In this document: positions 6,479 through 14,705 of the stretch, in pieces
Layout of the letters: each line of letters starts with the position of its first letter
Numbering within the stretch: the first letter of the stretch is position 1
Assembly: GCF_003461955.1 (NCBI RefSeq)
Contig: NZ_QTYB01000003.1
Coordinates: forward strand, 242,319-281,263
Reading direction: 5' to 3'
DNA length: 38,945 nucleotides
DNA from: Ruminococcus sp. AM36-2AA
GTDB lineage: Bacteria > Bacillota > Clostridia > Lachnospirales > Lachnospiraceae
Translations under genes and position numbers: made by a program
Notes under the pieces: generated by a model
The model's input: only the letters and a program-made list of their open reading frames with translations
What the model was told of the DNA's origin: nothing
Database searches by the model: none

Positions 6479-8044
6479 ATGGAAAAAGATTTAAAAGACA
6501 AAAAGCCAGCTGAAAATGGCACACCCAAAGTACCCTGGCCAAAACTGATCCCTGCAGCTGCTGTCATTGCGGCACTTGTATTTTCAGGTATAAAAGCACA
6601 GGGCTCTGATGAAAGTACGGAATCTGTCCCGAAGGCAGATTCGACGGTAATGTCTGCGTCCGAACTGGAAAAATATTTCGGATATGAAGAGGAAACTTCT
6701 GTTTCCGGCGCCAGCACGGCAGACAACAAAAAGAGCAGTACGCCAAAGAAAACCACATCAAAAAAAAGTACGAAAAAAACAGCAGCAAAAAAAAGTTCAG
6801 GAAAAAGAACTGTATCAGAATCTGCAAAAAACAGTGGCGGTGCAGCCGGCCAAGGATCTACTCAGACACCGGTGGCAGATGTTCCGGCCAATGGATATAA
6901 AGACGGAGTTTACGAAGGAACCGGAACCGGATTCGGAGGAACCATTCGTGTGCGTGTAACAATCAGCGGAGGAAGGATCGCGGCGATCGATATTCTGGAT
7001 GCATCCGGGGAGACTGCTTCTTATTTTGCATCTGCCCAGGGAGTGATCAGCAAAATGATCGCGGGAAATACACCAAATGTAGATGCAGTCAGCGGAGCAA
7101 CCTATTCTTCCAACGGAATTATCCAGGCAGTCCAGAATGCATTATCCCAGGCAGCGGCAGATGGAAGCAGCCAGCAGGTCACCCCTGCACCTGTGGCAAC
7201 CTCCACACCAACGCCAACAAAAGCCCCTTCAAAGAAACCAAAGCCAACTGCAAATCCAGATCCTGACAGTCCGAAAAAATATCTGGATGGTACATACAAA
7301 GCATCCGCAAAAGGTTACAGCGGAGATGTAAAAGTGACCGTAACCATCAAGGATGGAATCATCACAGCGGTAAAACAGGAAAACTCAGATACTCCGATGT
7401 TTTTTGAAAAAGCGTGGAGTGTGCTGGAAGAGCAGATTGTGGGAACGAATTATGTAGACGATATTGATACCGTCAGCGGAGCAACCTACTCCTCCAACGG
7501 AATTCTGAATGCTGTGAAAAAGGCTCTGAAGTCTGCGCTTAATCCAGAATATGGAAAGAAAGTAACTCCAACTCCGACAAAGAAACCGACACCAAAGCCA
7601 ACGGCAACACCGAAACCAACGGCAACGCCGAAGCCGACCGCAACTCCGGTTCCAACGGCAACACCGGAACCTACAACCGATCCGGATGACCCAAATGTAA
7701 CACCGACTCCAGATCCGGAGAATCCTGATGTAACACCGGAGCCTACCGAAGATCCGGAACCGACCCCTGCAGGAATGTATAATGACGGAACTTATCAGGG
7801 CTCAGCTTTTGGATATGGTGGCAAAACAAGACTGACCGTAACCATCTCAGGAGGTCAGATTGTTGAGATTACACAGACGAATAATGATACTCCGGAATTC
7901 TTTAATGAGGCATGGAATACCATTTATCCGCAGATTATGGCAAACCAGACTGCAGATGGCATTGATACTGTCAGTGGTGCGACACTCTCATCCGAGGGCA
8001 TTCTCGGAGCAGCGCAGAAAGCACTTGCACAGGCAAAAAAATAA
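6479..8044 (+). CDS. surface protein with three FMN-binding domains
   Basis: A 521-residue protein. I start at ATG 6479, preceded by GAGGGGAG; an upstream in-frame GTG at 6395 has no ribosome site and would add residues unlike a signal peptide. Order: short cytoplasmic Lys/Glu segment, membrane anchor (about 20-40), Lys/Ser/Thr-rich linker (about 80-120), FMN-binding domain 1 with SGAT at 205-208, Pro/Thr linker, domain 2 with SGAT at 333-336, a long Pro/Thr repeat linker, and domain 3 with SGAT at 499-502. All three keep D-[AT]-V-SGAT, so all should accept FMN from ApbE. Three covalent flavins on flexible stalks suggest an electron relay across the cell wall, comparable in principle to PplA of Listeria extracellular electron transfer. 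A strong terminator downstream closes the locus. Confidence 0.9.
   Translation: MEKDLKDKKPAENGTPKVPWPKLIPAAAVIAALVFSGIKAQGSDESTESVPKADSTVMSASELEKYFGYEEETSVSGASTADNKKSSTPKKTTSKKSTKKTAAKKSSGKRTVSESAKNSGGAAGQGSTQTPVADVPANGYKDGVYEGTGTGFGGTIRVRVTISGGRIAAIDILDASGETASYFASAQGVISKMIAGNTPNVDAVSGATYSSNGIIQAVQNALSQAAADGSSQQVTPAPVATSTPTPTKAPSKKPKPTANPDPDSPKKYLDGTYKASAKGYSGDVKVTVTIKDGIITAVKQENSDTPMFFEKAWSVLEEQIVGTNYVDDIDTVSGATYSSNGILNAVKKALKSALNPEYGKKVTPTPTKKPTPKPTATPKPTATPKPTATPVPTATPEPTTDPDDPNVTPTPDPENPDVTPEPTEDPEPTPAGMYNDGTYQGSAFGYGGKTRLTVTISGGQIVEITQTNNDTPEFFNEAWNTIYPQIMANQTADGIDTVSGATLSSEGILGAAQKALAQAKK
7560..7775 (+). repeat. Pro/Thr/Lys coding repeat (flexible stalk)
   Basis: Imperfect tandem codons for KPTATP and related units give a proline/threonine-rich linker between FMN-binding domains 2 and 3. 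Such linkers usually span the cell wall and vary in length by slippage or recombination. Confidence 0.7.
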
Positions 8045-8076
8045 CCGAATTAACTGCAAAGCAGTTATTCGGTTAT
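8041..8076 (+). other. near-perfect hairpin overlapping the stop codon of the triple FMN gene
   Basis: Arms at 8041-8057 and 8061-8076 pair over 16 bp with one bulged base and a 3-base loop (AAA). No T run follows, so it is more likely a 3' stabilising or pausing structure than a terminator by itself. Confidence 0.5.
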
Positions 8077-8146
8077 GAGCAAGTAGCGAATGCGGATTGC
8101 GAATATCTGCTTGACTATAACCAACACTCTTGATCTAAGTCAAAGT

Positions 8147-8188
8147 CCCCGGGAACTTCACAAAATCCAGGAAGTTCCCGGGGTTTTT
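8147..8188 (+). terminator. strong intrinsic terminator of the flavin redox operon
   Basis: Perfect 13-bp GC-rich stem (8147-8159 with 8171-8183, CCCCGGGAACTTC and complement), 11-base loop, then TTTTT at 8184-8188. Confidence 0.9.
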
Positions 8189-8353
8189 ATGTTCATGTAT
8201 AAGGAGATATTCTACCTTTTTACCCTTATATCGACAAAAAAATAACAGATCAATACACAGAATAATAAAAAAAAAGACAGAATATATAAAAAGAAATTTG
8301 AATTACATCAATAATTAACGCAAAACATCCTGGAAAATACAGCCATAATTTTA

Positions 8354-8382
8354 TTGCATACAACTATATTTTATGTTATGTT
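8354..8382 (+). promoter_or_regulatory. candidate ldh promoter
   Basis: TTGCAT at 8354-8359 and TATGTT at 8377-8382 with a 17-base spacer in AT-rich DNA. Transcription would start near 8389, just before the Rex-like site. Other AT-rich hexamers nearby could also serve. Confidence 0.4.
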
Positions 8383-8401
8383 TGAATATGTGTAATTAAA
8401 A

Positions 8402-8419
8402 TTGTTATTTATGTGACAA
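8402..8419. promoter_or_regulatory. Rex-like operator upstream of ldh
   Basis: TTGTTATTTATGTGACAA is an 18-base imperfect dyad matching the outer half-sites of the Rex consensus TTGTTAA-N4-TTAACAA, with changes only at three inner positions. Rex is the redox-sensing repressor that releases DNA when NADH is high and often controls lactate dehydrogenase in Firmicutes. The site lies between the likely transcription start and the ribosome site of ldh. Confidence 0.55.
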
Positions 8420-8442
8420 ACAACGCTGAAAGGAGAACAAAC

Positions 8443-9390
8443 ATGAGCAGTAAAATTACGATCATCGGAGCAGGAAGCGTAGGTGCAACCATCGCCTACA
8501 CCTTATCACAGAAGAGCATTGCCTCAGAAATCGTCCTGATCGACATCAACAAACAGAAGGCAGAGGGCGAGGTCATGGACATTGACCAGGGAACCAGTTT
8601 CCGTGAACCGATCTCCATCGTGGCAGGAGATTATCCGGATGCAGCTGATTCTGATATTGTCATCATCACTTCCGGTATTGCCAGAAAGCCAGGACAGACA
8701 CGTATCGAGCTGACACAGACTAATGTCAACATCATGAAAAGTATCACTCCGGAGATCGTAAAGGTGGCTCCTAAGGCGCTTTATATTATTGTAAGTAATC
8801 CATGTGACATTATGACGTATGCATTTGCAAAAATTTCCGGTCTTCCGGAGCGCCAGATCCTTGGTTCCGGAACTGCACTGGACACTGCCCGTCTCCGCTG
8901 CAGACTTTCCCAGCACTATGGCGTATCGGAGAAGAATATTCATGCCTATGTATTCGGAGAGCATGGAGATACTTCCTTTGTACCGTGGTCAAGAGCCTTT
9001 GTTGCAGGTGCGACCCTTGATGAATTTGACAAGATCGTTCATGAGGATCAGAAAGATCTGCCGCCACTTGACAGAGAGGAAGTTCTGGAGTATGTTCATA
9101 CTTCAGGATCAACTGTTATTGCCAAGAAAGGTGCCACATTTTATGCGGTAGCCGTATCTGTCTGCAGACTTTGCTCGCTTCTTCTTGCAGCATCTGATAC
9201 AATAGTCAGTGTATCAACCATGCTTCACGGAGAGTATGGCATTGAAGACGTATGTCTTAGCACTATGGCTTCCATCGGACCGAATGGTGTGAAACGAATT
9301 GTCCGCGTTCCTCTGACCGAGGAGGAGACAGAGAAGCTTCACGCAAGCGCTAATGCTCTGAAAGACGTGATCGCACAGATTGATCTTTGA
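8443..9390 (+). CDS. ldh: L-lactate dehydrogenase
   Basis: A 315-residue protein of normal family length. It reduces pyruvate to L-lactate with NADH in the cytoplasm, regenerating NAD during fermentation. Seen: N-terminal dinucleotide-binding GAGSVG (9-14), DIVIITSG strand, VSNPCDIMTY, and active-site GEHGDTSF with catalytic His174. I start at ATG 8443 behind AAAGGAG; an upstream in-frame GTG at 8413 overlaps the Rex-like site and has no ribosome site. The gene appears to be a single transcription unit. Malate dehydrogenase is the main alternative, since the two families overlap, but the overall sequence reads as L-LDH. Confidence 0.92.
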   Translation: MSSKITIIGAGSVGATIAYTLSQKSIASEIVLIDINKQKAEGEVMDIDQGTSFREPISIVAGDYPDAADSDIVIITSGIARKPGQTRIELTQTNVNIMKSITPEIVKVAPKALYIIVSNPCDIMTYAFAKISGLPERQILGSGTALDTARLRCRLSQHYGVSEKNIHAYVFGEHGDTSFVPWSRAFVAGATLDEFDKIVHEDQKDLPPLDREEVLEYVHTSGSTVIAKKGATFYAVAVSVCRLCSLLLAASDTIVSVSTMLHGEYGIEDVCLSTMASIGPNGVKRIVRVPLTEEETEKLHASANALKDVIAQIDL

Positions 9391-9462
9391 TAAATGTCAG
9401 AAGCTGTGTAAAGAGGGAAATGCAGCCTCAGGCAAATTTGAAACAACGGGAGAAAGATAAAA

Positions 9463-11619
9463 ATGGATATTATTCAGGTAATTACCAGAGAATTGAACGT
9501 TGAGAAATGGCAGGTCGAGGCAGCAGTCAAACTGATCGACGAAGGCTGCACCATTCCTTTTATTTCCAGATACCGCAAAGAAGCAACCGGTACACTCAAT
9601 GACGAACAGCTTCGTAACCTTAACGAAAGACTTGCCTATTTAAGAAACCTTGAGGACAAAAAAGCCCAGGTTCTCGGAAGCATCGAGGAACAGGGCAAGC
9701 TGACTCCGGAACTGAAGAAACAGATCGAGGCAGCGCAGACACTTGTAGTGGTAGAAGATCTTTACCGCCCATATCGGCCGAAACGCCGTACAAGAGCTAT
9801 CATTGCCAGGGAAAAAGGCCTGGGACCGCTGGCGGATATCATTCTTCTTCAGATGACGAAGAAACCTCTTGAGGAAGAGGCGAAAGCATTTCTTTCAGAA
9901 GAGAAAGAAGTCAAAACTGTGGAAGAAGCCATCAGCGGCGCCAGGGATATCCTTGCGGAACATATTTCTGATGAGGCAGACTACCGTATCAGCATCCGTA
10001 AAAGAACCATGGATAAAGGAACGATCTGTTCCGTTGCGAGAGATGAGAAAGAGCAGTCCGTATACGAGATGTATTATGATTTCGAGGAGCCGGTGAAGAA
10101 GCTTGCCGGCCATCGTGTCCTTGCCCTGAACCGTGGTGAGAAAGAGAAATTCCTCACTGTAAAGATCCTTGCACCTGAGGAAGAGATCATCCGCTATCTG
10201 GAGAAACAGGTGATCGTCCGCGACAATCCCAATACCACACCGGTGCTGAAAGAAGCCATTGAGGACAGCTACAAACGTCTCATCGGACCGGCCATTGAGC
10301 GTGAAATCCGAAGTGCCCTTACAGAGGCAGCAGAAGACGGTGCTATCCATGTCTTTGGCAAAAACCTGGAGCAGCTTCTCATGCAGCCTCCAATTGCGGG
10401 GCAGGTAGTTCTTGGATGGGATCCGGCGTTCCGTACGGGATGTAAGCTTGCAGTGGTAGATCCAACCGGAAAAGTTCTGGATACTACAGTGATCTATCCA
10501 ACAGCGCCTACCAACGAGACCAAGATCCGTGCAGCCAAGGAAACCCTCAAAAAACTCATCAGCAAATATCACGTGACCCTGATTTCCGTAGGAAACGGAA
10601 CCGCATCCAGAGAGTCCGAGCAGATCATCGTGGAACTTCTTAAGGAAATCCCGGAAAAAGTTCAGTATGTGATCACCAACGAGGCAGGAGCTTCCGTATA
10701 TTCTGCAAGCAAGCTTGCAACAGAAGAGTTCCCGAATTTCGATGTGGGACAGAGAAGTGCCGCATCCATCGCAAGACGTGTTCAGGACCCGCTGGCAGAG
10801 CTTGTAAAGATCGACCCGAAATCCATCGGTGTGGGCCAGTATCAGCATGACATGAACCAAAAGAAGCTTGGCGAAGCATTGAACGGCGTTGTAGAAGACT
10901 GTGTTAATAAAGTCGGCGTGGATCTGAATACCGCATCCGCATCCCTTTTGGAATACATTTCCGGAATCAGCAAAACCATCGCAAAAAATATCGTTACTTA
11001 CCGTGAAGAAAACGGCCGTTTCCAGACAAGAAGAGAACTTCTGAAAGTTGCCAAGCTGGGACCGAAAGCTTTTGAGCAGTGTGCAGGTTTCACACGGATC
11101 ACAGGGGGCAAAAATCCTCTGGATGCAACCAGTGTCCATCCGGAGAGCTACGACGCAGCCAAAAAACTCCTGGAAAAACTTGGCTACACACCGGAAGATG
11201 TGGCAGAGCGTAAACTTACTGGCATTTCCAGACAGATCCGCGATTACGGAAAACTGGCAAAAGAGTTGGAGATCGGTGAGCCGACTCTTCGTGATATCGT
11301 AAAAGAGCTGGAAAAACCGGCCAGAGATCCACGAGATGAGATGCCGAAACCGATCCTCCGTACCGATGTCCTGGATATGAAAGACCTGAAAGAGGGTATG
11401 GTACTGAAGGGAACTGTCCGCAATGTTATTGACTTCGGTGCTTTTGTAGATATCGGAGTTCATCAGGACGGTCTGGTCCATATTTCCGAGATGAGTGAGA
11501 AATTTATCAAACATCCGCTGGAAGCAGTCAGCGTGGGAGATATTGTGGATGTCCGTGTTCTTGGCGTGGATCTGAAGAAGAAGCGTATCAGTCTTTCCAT
11601 GAAGGGAATTAATAAATAA
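9463..11619 (+). CDS. tex: Tex family S1 RNA-binding transcription accessory protein
   Basis: A 718-residue protein with the full Tex layout: N-terminal helical region (about 1-190), central YqgF/RNase H-like domain (VVLGWDPAFRTGCKLAVVD, about 315-440), helix-hairpin-helix segments (about 490-560, including VGVDLNTAS and GPKAFEQCAGF) and a C-terminal S1 domain (about 640-715, GTVRNVIDFGAFVDIGVHQDGLVH). Tex binds nucleic acid and is linked to transcription processes and expression of some virulence genes in other bacteria; its exact role is unclear. GGGAG lies 10-14 bases upstream of the ATG. It stands alone between ldh and mscS. Confidence 0.95.
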   Translation: MDIIQVITRELNVEKWQVEAAVKLIDEGCTIPFISRYRKEATGTLNDEQLRNLNERLAYLRNLEDKKAQVLGSIEEQGKLTPELKKQIEAAQTLVVVEDLYRPYRPKRRTRAIIAREKGLGPLADIILLQMTKKPLEEEAKAFLSEEKEVKTVEEAISGARDILAEHISDEADYRISIRKRTMDKGTICSVARDEKEQSVYEMYYDFEEPVKKLAGHRVLALNRGEKEKFLTVKILAPEEEIIRYLEKQVIVRDNPNTTPVLKEAIEDSYKRLIGPAIEREIRSALTEAAEDGAIHVFGKNLEQLLMQPPIAGQVVLGWDPAFRTGCKLAVVDPTGKVLDTTVIYPTAPTNETKIRAAKETLKKLISKYHVTLISVGNGTASRESEQIIVELLKEIPEKVQYVITNEAGASVYSASKLATEEFPNFDVGQRSAASIARRVQDPLAELVKIDPKSIGVGQYQHDMNQKKLGEALNGVVEDCVNKVGVDLNTASASLLEYISGISKTIAKNIVTYREENGRFQTRRELLKVAKLGPKAFEQCAGFTRITGGKNPLDATSVHPESYDAAKKLLEKLGYTPEDVAERKLTGISRQIRDYGKLAKELEIGEPTLRDIVKELEKPARDPRDEMPKPILRTDVLDMKDLKEGMVLKGTVRNVIDFGAFVDIGVHQDGLVHISEMSEKFIKHPLEAVSVGDIVDVRVLGVDLKKKRISLSMKGINK

Positions 11620-11704
11620 AGAGAAACATTCAGTAAGGCGCAGCGGACAGGAATGCTTCGCATTGCATTACGAGACAAAATATAACAGAATTGCGATACA
11701 GATG

Positions 11705-11782
11705 CAGCAGTGGTTTATACCCTATACTTTATGGAACCGGAGAAATCGGTTTTACAGGGAAAAACCGCTGCTGTATTATTAT
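11705..11782 (+). terminator. probable intrinsic terminator after tex
   Basis: Arms CAGCAGTGGTTT (11705-11716) and AAACCGCTGCTG (11762-11773) pair over 12 bp with one G-U. The 45-base interior holds a second small hairpin (AACCG...CGGTT), and TATTATTAT follows. The large interior makes it less certain. Confidence 0.5.
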
Positions 11783-11916
11783 ATTACCAGATGCGGATTA
11801 TAGAGAAGATTTATATCAGGATAAACAATGAAGAGATGATGAGAACGTGATGCACCCTGAAAACCATATTTTGATCCGTACATATTGAGTGATCGATCAG
11901 ACAGGAGGGATTTTAT

Positions 11917-12780
11917 TTGGACAGTACTGTACAGACAGTGCAGGAGGTAGGAAGTCAGGTAAGCCAGTATAAGCAGATGTTTGAGAATTATCTTCCGGAC
12001 ATCACAAAATTTGGAATCAAGGTTGTCCTGGCTATCGTTGCTTTTTGGGTAGGAAGCACGGTGATCAAATGGATCGTAAAGTTTGTCAGAAAATCACTGA
12101 CAAAATCCAGACTGGATACAGGAGTGGCACAGTTCATGTCATCTCTGGTCAAGATCGTGCTTTACATACTTCTGCTCTTTAACATATCCATAAGCTTTGG
12201 CGTAAAGGAATCATCCCTGGCAGCACTTCTTGGAACTGCCGGTGTTACTTTGGGTCTTGCACTGCAGGGCGGACTTTCCAACCTGGCAGGAGGTATGATG
12301 CTCCTTCTGTTCAAACCTTTCCAGGTAGGTGATTACATCATCGTCAACGGACAGGATGGAAGTGAGGGAACCGTATCCAAGATCGAGATCTGTTACACAA
12401 CGCTTTTATCCATCGATAATAAGCACATCGTAATCCCCAACGGTACGCTTTCCAATACGACCATTACCAATGTAACAGCCAGAGACCAGCGAAGACTGGA
12501 GATCAAGGTAGGAATTTCCTACAATGCAGATATCCAGAAAGCCAAGGAAATCCTGGAAGACATCCTCACCGATGATCCGGACACCAGAGAGGACGAAGAG
12601 ATGGTAGTATTCGTAGACGAACTGGCAGAAAGCTCCGTGATCATGGGCTTTCGTGTCTGGGTAGACACCGACCGCTACTGGGATACCAGATGGAGACTCA
12701 ACCAGCGGATTAAGGAAGATTTTGATTATTACGGAATTGAGATTCCTTATAATCAGCTGGATGTGCATCTGCATAAATAA
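11917..12780 (+). CDS. small-conductance mechanosensitive channel (MscS family)
   Basis: A 287-residue membrane protein. Start codon is TTG, chosen for AGGAGG 7 bases upstream. An amphipathic N-terminus is followed by three membrane helices (about 27-50, 67-90, 97-125). The third is the glycine/alanine-rich pore helix (LLGTAGVTLGLALQGGLSNLAGG), and the cytoplasmic beta domain follows (VGDYIIVNGQDGSEGTVSKIE, then HIVIPNGTLSNTTI). MscS channels open under membrane tension to release solutes during osmotic down-shock. The length matches E. coli MscS. It appears monocistronic. Confidence 0.95.
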   Translation: MDSTVQTVQEVGSQVSQYKQMFENYLPDITKFGIKVVLAIVAFWVGSTVIKWIVKFVRKSLTKSRLDTGVAQFMSSLVKIVLYILLLFNISISFGVKESSLAALLGTAGVTLGLALQGGLSNLAGGMMLLLFKPFQVGDYIIVNGQDGSEGTVSKIEICYTTLLSIDNKHIVIPNGTLSNTTITNVTARDQRRLEIKVGISYNADIQKAKEILEDILTDDPDTREDEEMVVFVDELAESSVIMGFRVWVDTDRYWDTRWRLNQRIKEDFDYYGIEIPYNQLDVHLHK

Positions 12781-12859
12781 GAACGAAATTATTTTTGAAG
12801 AAAAAGCTCTTTTATATGGTAGGAAAACTGCTGTATGAAGGGGCTTTTTGTGGCTTGTA

Positions 12860-12888
12860 TTGCGGACTTTTTTGTGTGAAAATAGAAT
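12860..12888 (+). promoter_or_regulatory. candidate promoter of the PfkB kinase gene
   Basis: TTGCGG at 12860-12865 and TAGAAT at 12883-12888 with a 17-base spacer; the leader would be about 25 bases. Confidence 0.45.
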
Positions 12889-12918
12889 ATAAGAAAAAAC
12901 AGGGGGATGGCAAATATT

Positions 12919-13821
12919 ATGAAGATTATTAATTTTGGTTCTTTAAATATTGATAAAGTCTGCAGTGTGGAAGAGTTTGTTCAGCCAGGAGAAACCATTA
13001 TGGCAACGGGATATAGTGTCAATGCCGGCGGAAAAGGACTGAACCAGTCAGTAGCAGCTGCCCGTGCGGGCGCGCAGGTACTGCATGCGGGAGCTGTTGG
13101 CAGTGACGGACTTTTTCTGAAAGAAATCCTTGCAGATGCTGGTGCGGATGTTTCCTGTCTGCGGGTCATGGATACAGAAAGCGGCTGTGCTTTTATTGAA
13201 GTAAACAGTAAGGGACAGAACCGTATTATTGTCAGTGCGGGAACAAACCGTATGTATACAGAAGAATATATCAAAAATGTGCTGGAAAAGGCAGAAGCCG
13301 GAGATTTTGTGCTTTTGCAGAATGAGATCAATATGGTTGGGGAAATTATCCGACTCAGTCATGAAAAAGGCTGCAGAGTTGTTTTTAATGCATCGCCGAT
13401 TCCCGGGAAGCCGGAGGAACTTCCTCTGGAACTGGTGGATATCTTTATGGTAAATGAACTGGAGGCAGCAGCTCTGGCAGGGACTTCCACAGAAGGGGAT
13501 TTCCGGGATATTCTGAAAGCACTTCAAAAGAAGTATCCAAAGGCAGCCATTGTTATGACACTTGGAAAAGAAGGGGTTTTCTACGGATATAAAGAAGAAT
13601 TTTATTCCCATCCGATATTTAAAGTAAATGCTGTAGATACAACTGCGGCAGGAGACACTTTCTGCGGATATTTCCTGGCAGCACTCTGTGCGGAAAAATC
13701 AGTGGAAACAGCGTTGAGAGAAGCATCGGCAGCTTCCGCGATGGCAGTTTCGGCCAAAGGTGCGGCACCTTCCATTCCGGTACACAGTGCGGTGGAAGAA
13801 TGGCTTTGTGGCAGATCATAG
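12919..13821 (+). CDS. ribokinase-like PfkB family carbohydrate kinase
   Basis: A 300-residue cytoplasmic kinase. PfkB features: N-terminal NFGSLNIDKVC, glycine-rich VNAGGKGLNQSVAAARAG (substrate site), and the C-terminal signature DTTAAGDTFCGYF with catalytic Asp246. The closest recognisable family is ribokinase (ribose to ribose-5-phosphate), but PfkB substrates cannot be told from sequence alone. Start: ATG 12919 is 12 bases after AGGGGG; an in-frame ATG at 12907 directly abuts that site and is less likely, though it would add only four residues. No sugar transporter is adjacent, so the substrate may come from nucleoside turnover. Confidence 0.85.
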   Translation: MKIINFGSLNIDKVCSVEEFVQPGETIMATGYSVNAGGKGLNQSVAAARAGAQVLHAGAVGSDGLFLKEILADAGADVSCLRVMDTESGCAFIEVNSKGQNRIIVSAGTNRMYTEEYIKNVLEKAEAGDFVLLQNEINMVGEIIRLSHEKGCRVVFNASPIPGKPEELPLELVDIFMVNELEAAALAGTSTEGDFRDILKALQKKYPKAAIVMTLGKEGVFYGYKEEFYSHPIFKVNAVDTTAAGDTFCGYFLAALCAEKSVETALREASAASAMAVSAKGAAPSIPVHSAVEEWLCGRS

Positions 13822-13833
13822 CAGCAGTTTTTA

Positions 13834-13862
13834 TTGACAAACCAGTGCCACAATGCCATAAT
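13834..13862 (+). promoter_or_regulatory. strong promoter of the pantothenate operon
   Basis: TTGACA at 13834-13839 and CATAAT at 13857-13862, 17-base spacer, starting 12 bases after the kinase stop codon. Transcription from near 13869 gives a leader of about 320 bases before panD. Confidence 0.65.
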
Positions 13863-13868
13863 ACCCCA

Positions 13869-14146
13869 CAGAGATAGTATTTGGACTCAAAACTATACTC
13901 TGGCTGAAATCACTGGAATCTTATATAAAATAGTCTGCCGGAATCCGGAAACGGGAACGGACGGATATATATAAAATTATAAAAGATATGAGCCTGTATC
14001 GATGATAACGAAGGTGTTACAACAGTTATGGAATTTTGAGAAACTGTTGAAGATCATGCTTTTCGTGTACAAAAAACAGGACTCAATATACAGGGAATCA
14101 ATCAGAAGCGTTTCAGGGTCGAAGTGTACCCTGGAGCGCCTTTTTT
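13869..14146 (+). promoter_or_regulatory. structured leader of panD-panC, possible pan-motif-type regulatory RNA
   Basis: About 280 bases lie between the predicted start and the end of the intrinsic terminator, without a convincing ORF. Visible structure: a palindromic CCGGAATCCGG at about 13940, an 8-bp hairpin (14020-14027 with 14042-14049), and the terminator at 14108-14146. A leader ending in a terminator 44 bases before panD is the layout of an attenuator or riboswitch. The published 'pan' RNA motif occurs upstream of pantothenate genes in Firmicutes, but I cannot match its consensus by eye. A 63-codon reading frame at 14002-14193 has no ribosome site. Confidence 0.4.
14108..14146 (+). 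terminator. intrinsic terminator upstream of panD (attenuator candidate)
   Basis: GCGTTTCAGGGT (14108-14119) pairs with ACCCTGGAGCGC (14128-14139) over 12 bp, two of them G-U, around an 8-base loop. CTTTTTT follows to 14146. It lies after the promoter and before panD, so full termination here would silence the operon. Confidence 0.75.
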
Positions 14147-14189
14147 GTGTCACAGAAAATCATTCCCTGCAGGAAAGGACTTATATAAG

Positions 14190-14582
14190 ATGACAATAGA
14201 GATGTTAAAAGGAAAGATCCACAGAGCAACCGTTGTCCAGGCGGAACTGGATTATGTGGGAAGTATCACTGTGGATGAAGAATTGCTGGAAGCTGCCGGA
14301 ATACTGGAATATGAAAAAGTTCAGATCGTAGATGTGAACAACGGCAGCCGTTTCGAGACATACACCATCTGCGGAGAACGCGGAAGCGGTATGATCTGCC
14401 TGAACGGAGCAGCAGCAAGATGCGTAAGCACCGGTGACAAGATCATCATCATGGCTTATGCAGGGTACGATCCGGAGGAAGCACGTACCCACAAGCCTGC
14501 AGTTGTATTTGTAGATGAAGAGAATAAGATCAGCAGAGTGACCAATTATGAAAAACACGGACTGCTGAAAGATATGGCCTGA
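14190..14582 (+). CDS. panD: aspartate 1-decarboxylase
   Basis: A 130-residue proenzyme that makes beta-alanine from L-aspartate for pantothenate. The start at ATG 14190 behind AGGAAAGGA puts the self-cleavage site at Gly24-Ser25 (DYVGSITVD), the same position as in E. coli, where Ser25 becomes the pyruvoyl group. Family signatures [25 protein letters not shown] and DKIIIMAYA are present. An in-frame upstream ATG at 14124 lies inside the terminator hairpin and is rejected. It is the first gene of panD-panC-transporter. Confidence 0.95.
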   Translation: MTIEMLKGKIHRATVVQAELDYVGSITVDEELLEAAGILEYEKVQIVDVNNGSRFETYTICGERGSGMICLNGAAARCVSTGDKIIIMAYAGYDPEEARTHKPAVVFVDEENKISRVTNYEKHGLLKDMA

Positions 14583-14705
14583 CAGAATTTTGTAACAGAA
14601 GAAATCAAGACACATACAGAAGTAAGACGAAGGTGAATTCAGAAAAGAGGCTATCTCGAAATCTATAAGGAAAACCGGTTCAGAACCGAGAAAGAGGAGA
14701 GAACA

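Noticed and set aside
9895..11514. 539-codon open frame on the minus strand opposite tex
   Set aside because: Cys/Phe/His-rich translation without a family, fully antisense to a well-conserved gene; an artefact of tex codon use.
12801..12849. AAAAAGC/GCTTTTT pair after the mscS gene as a terminator
   Set aside because: Only 7 AT-rich pairs around a 35-base loop; too weak to list.
14002..14193. 63-codon frame in the pan leader
   Set aside because: No Shine-Dalgarno, runs through the terminator hairpin, and no recognisable product or regulatory codon run.
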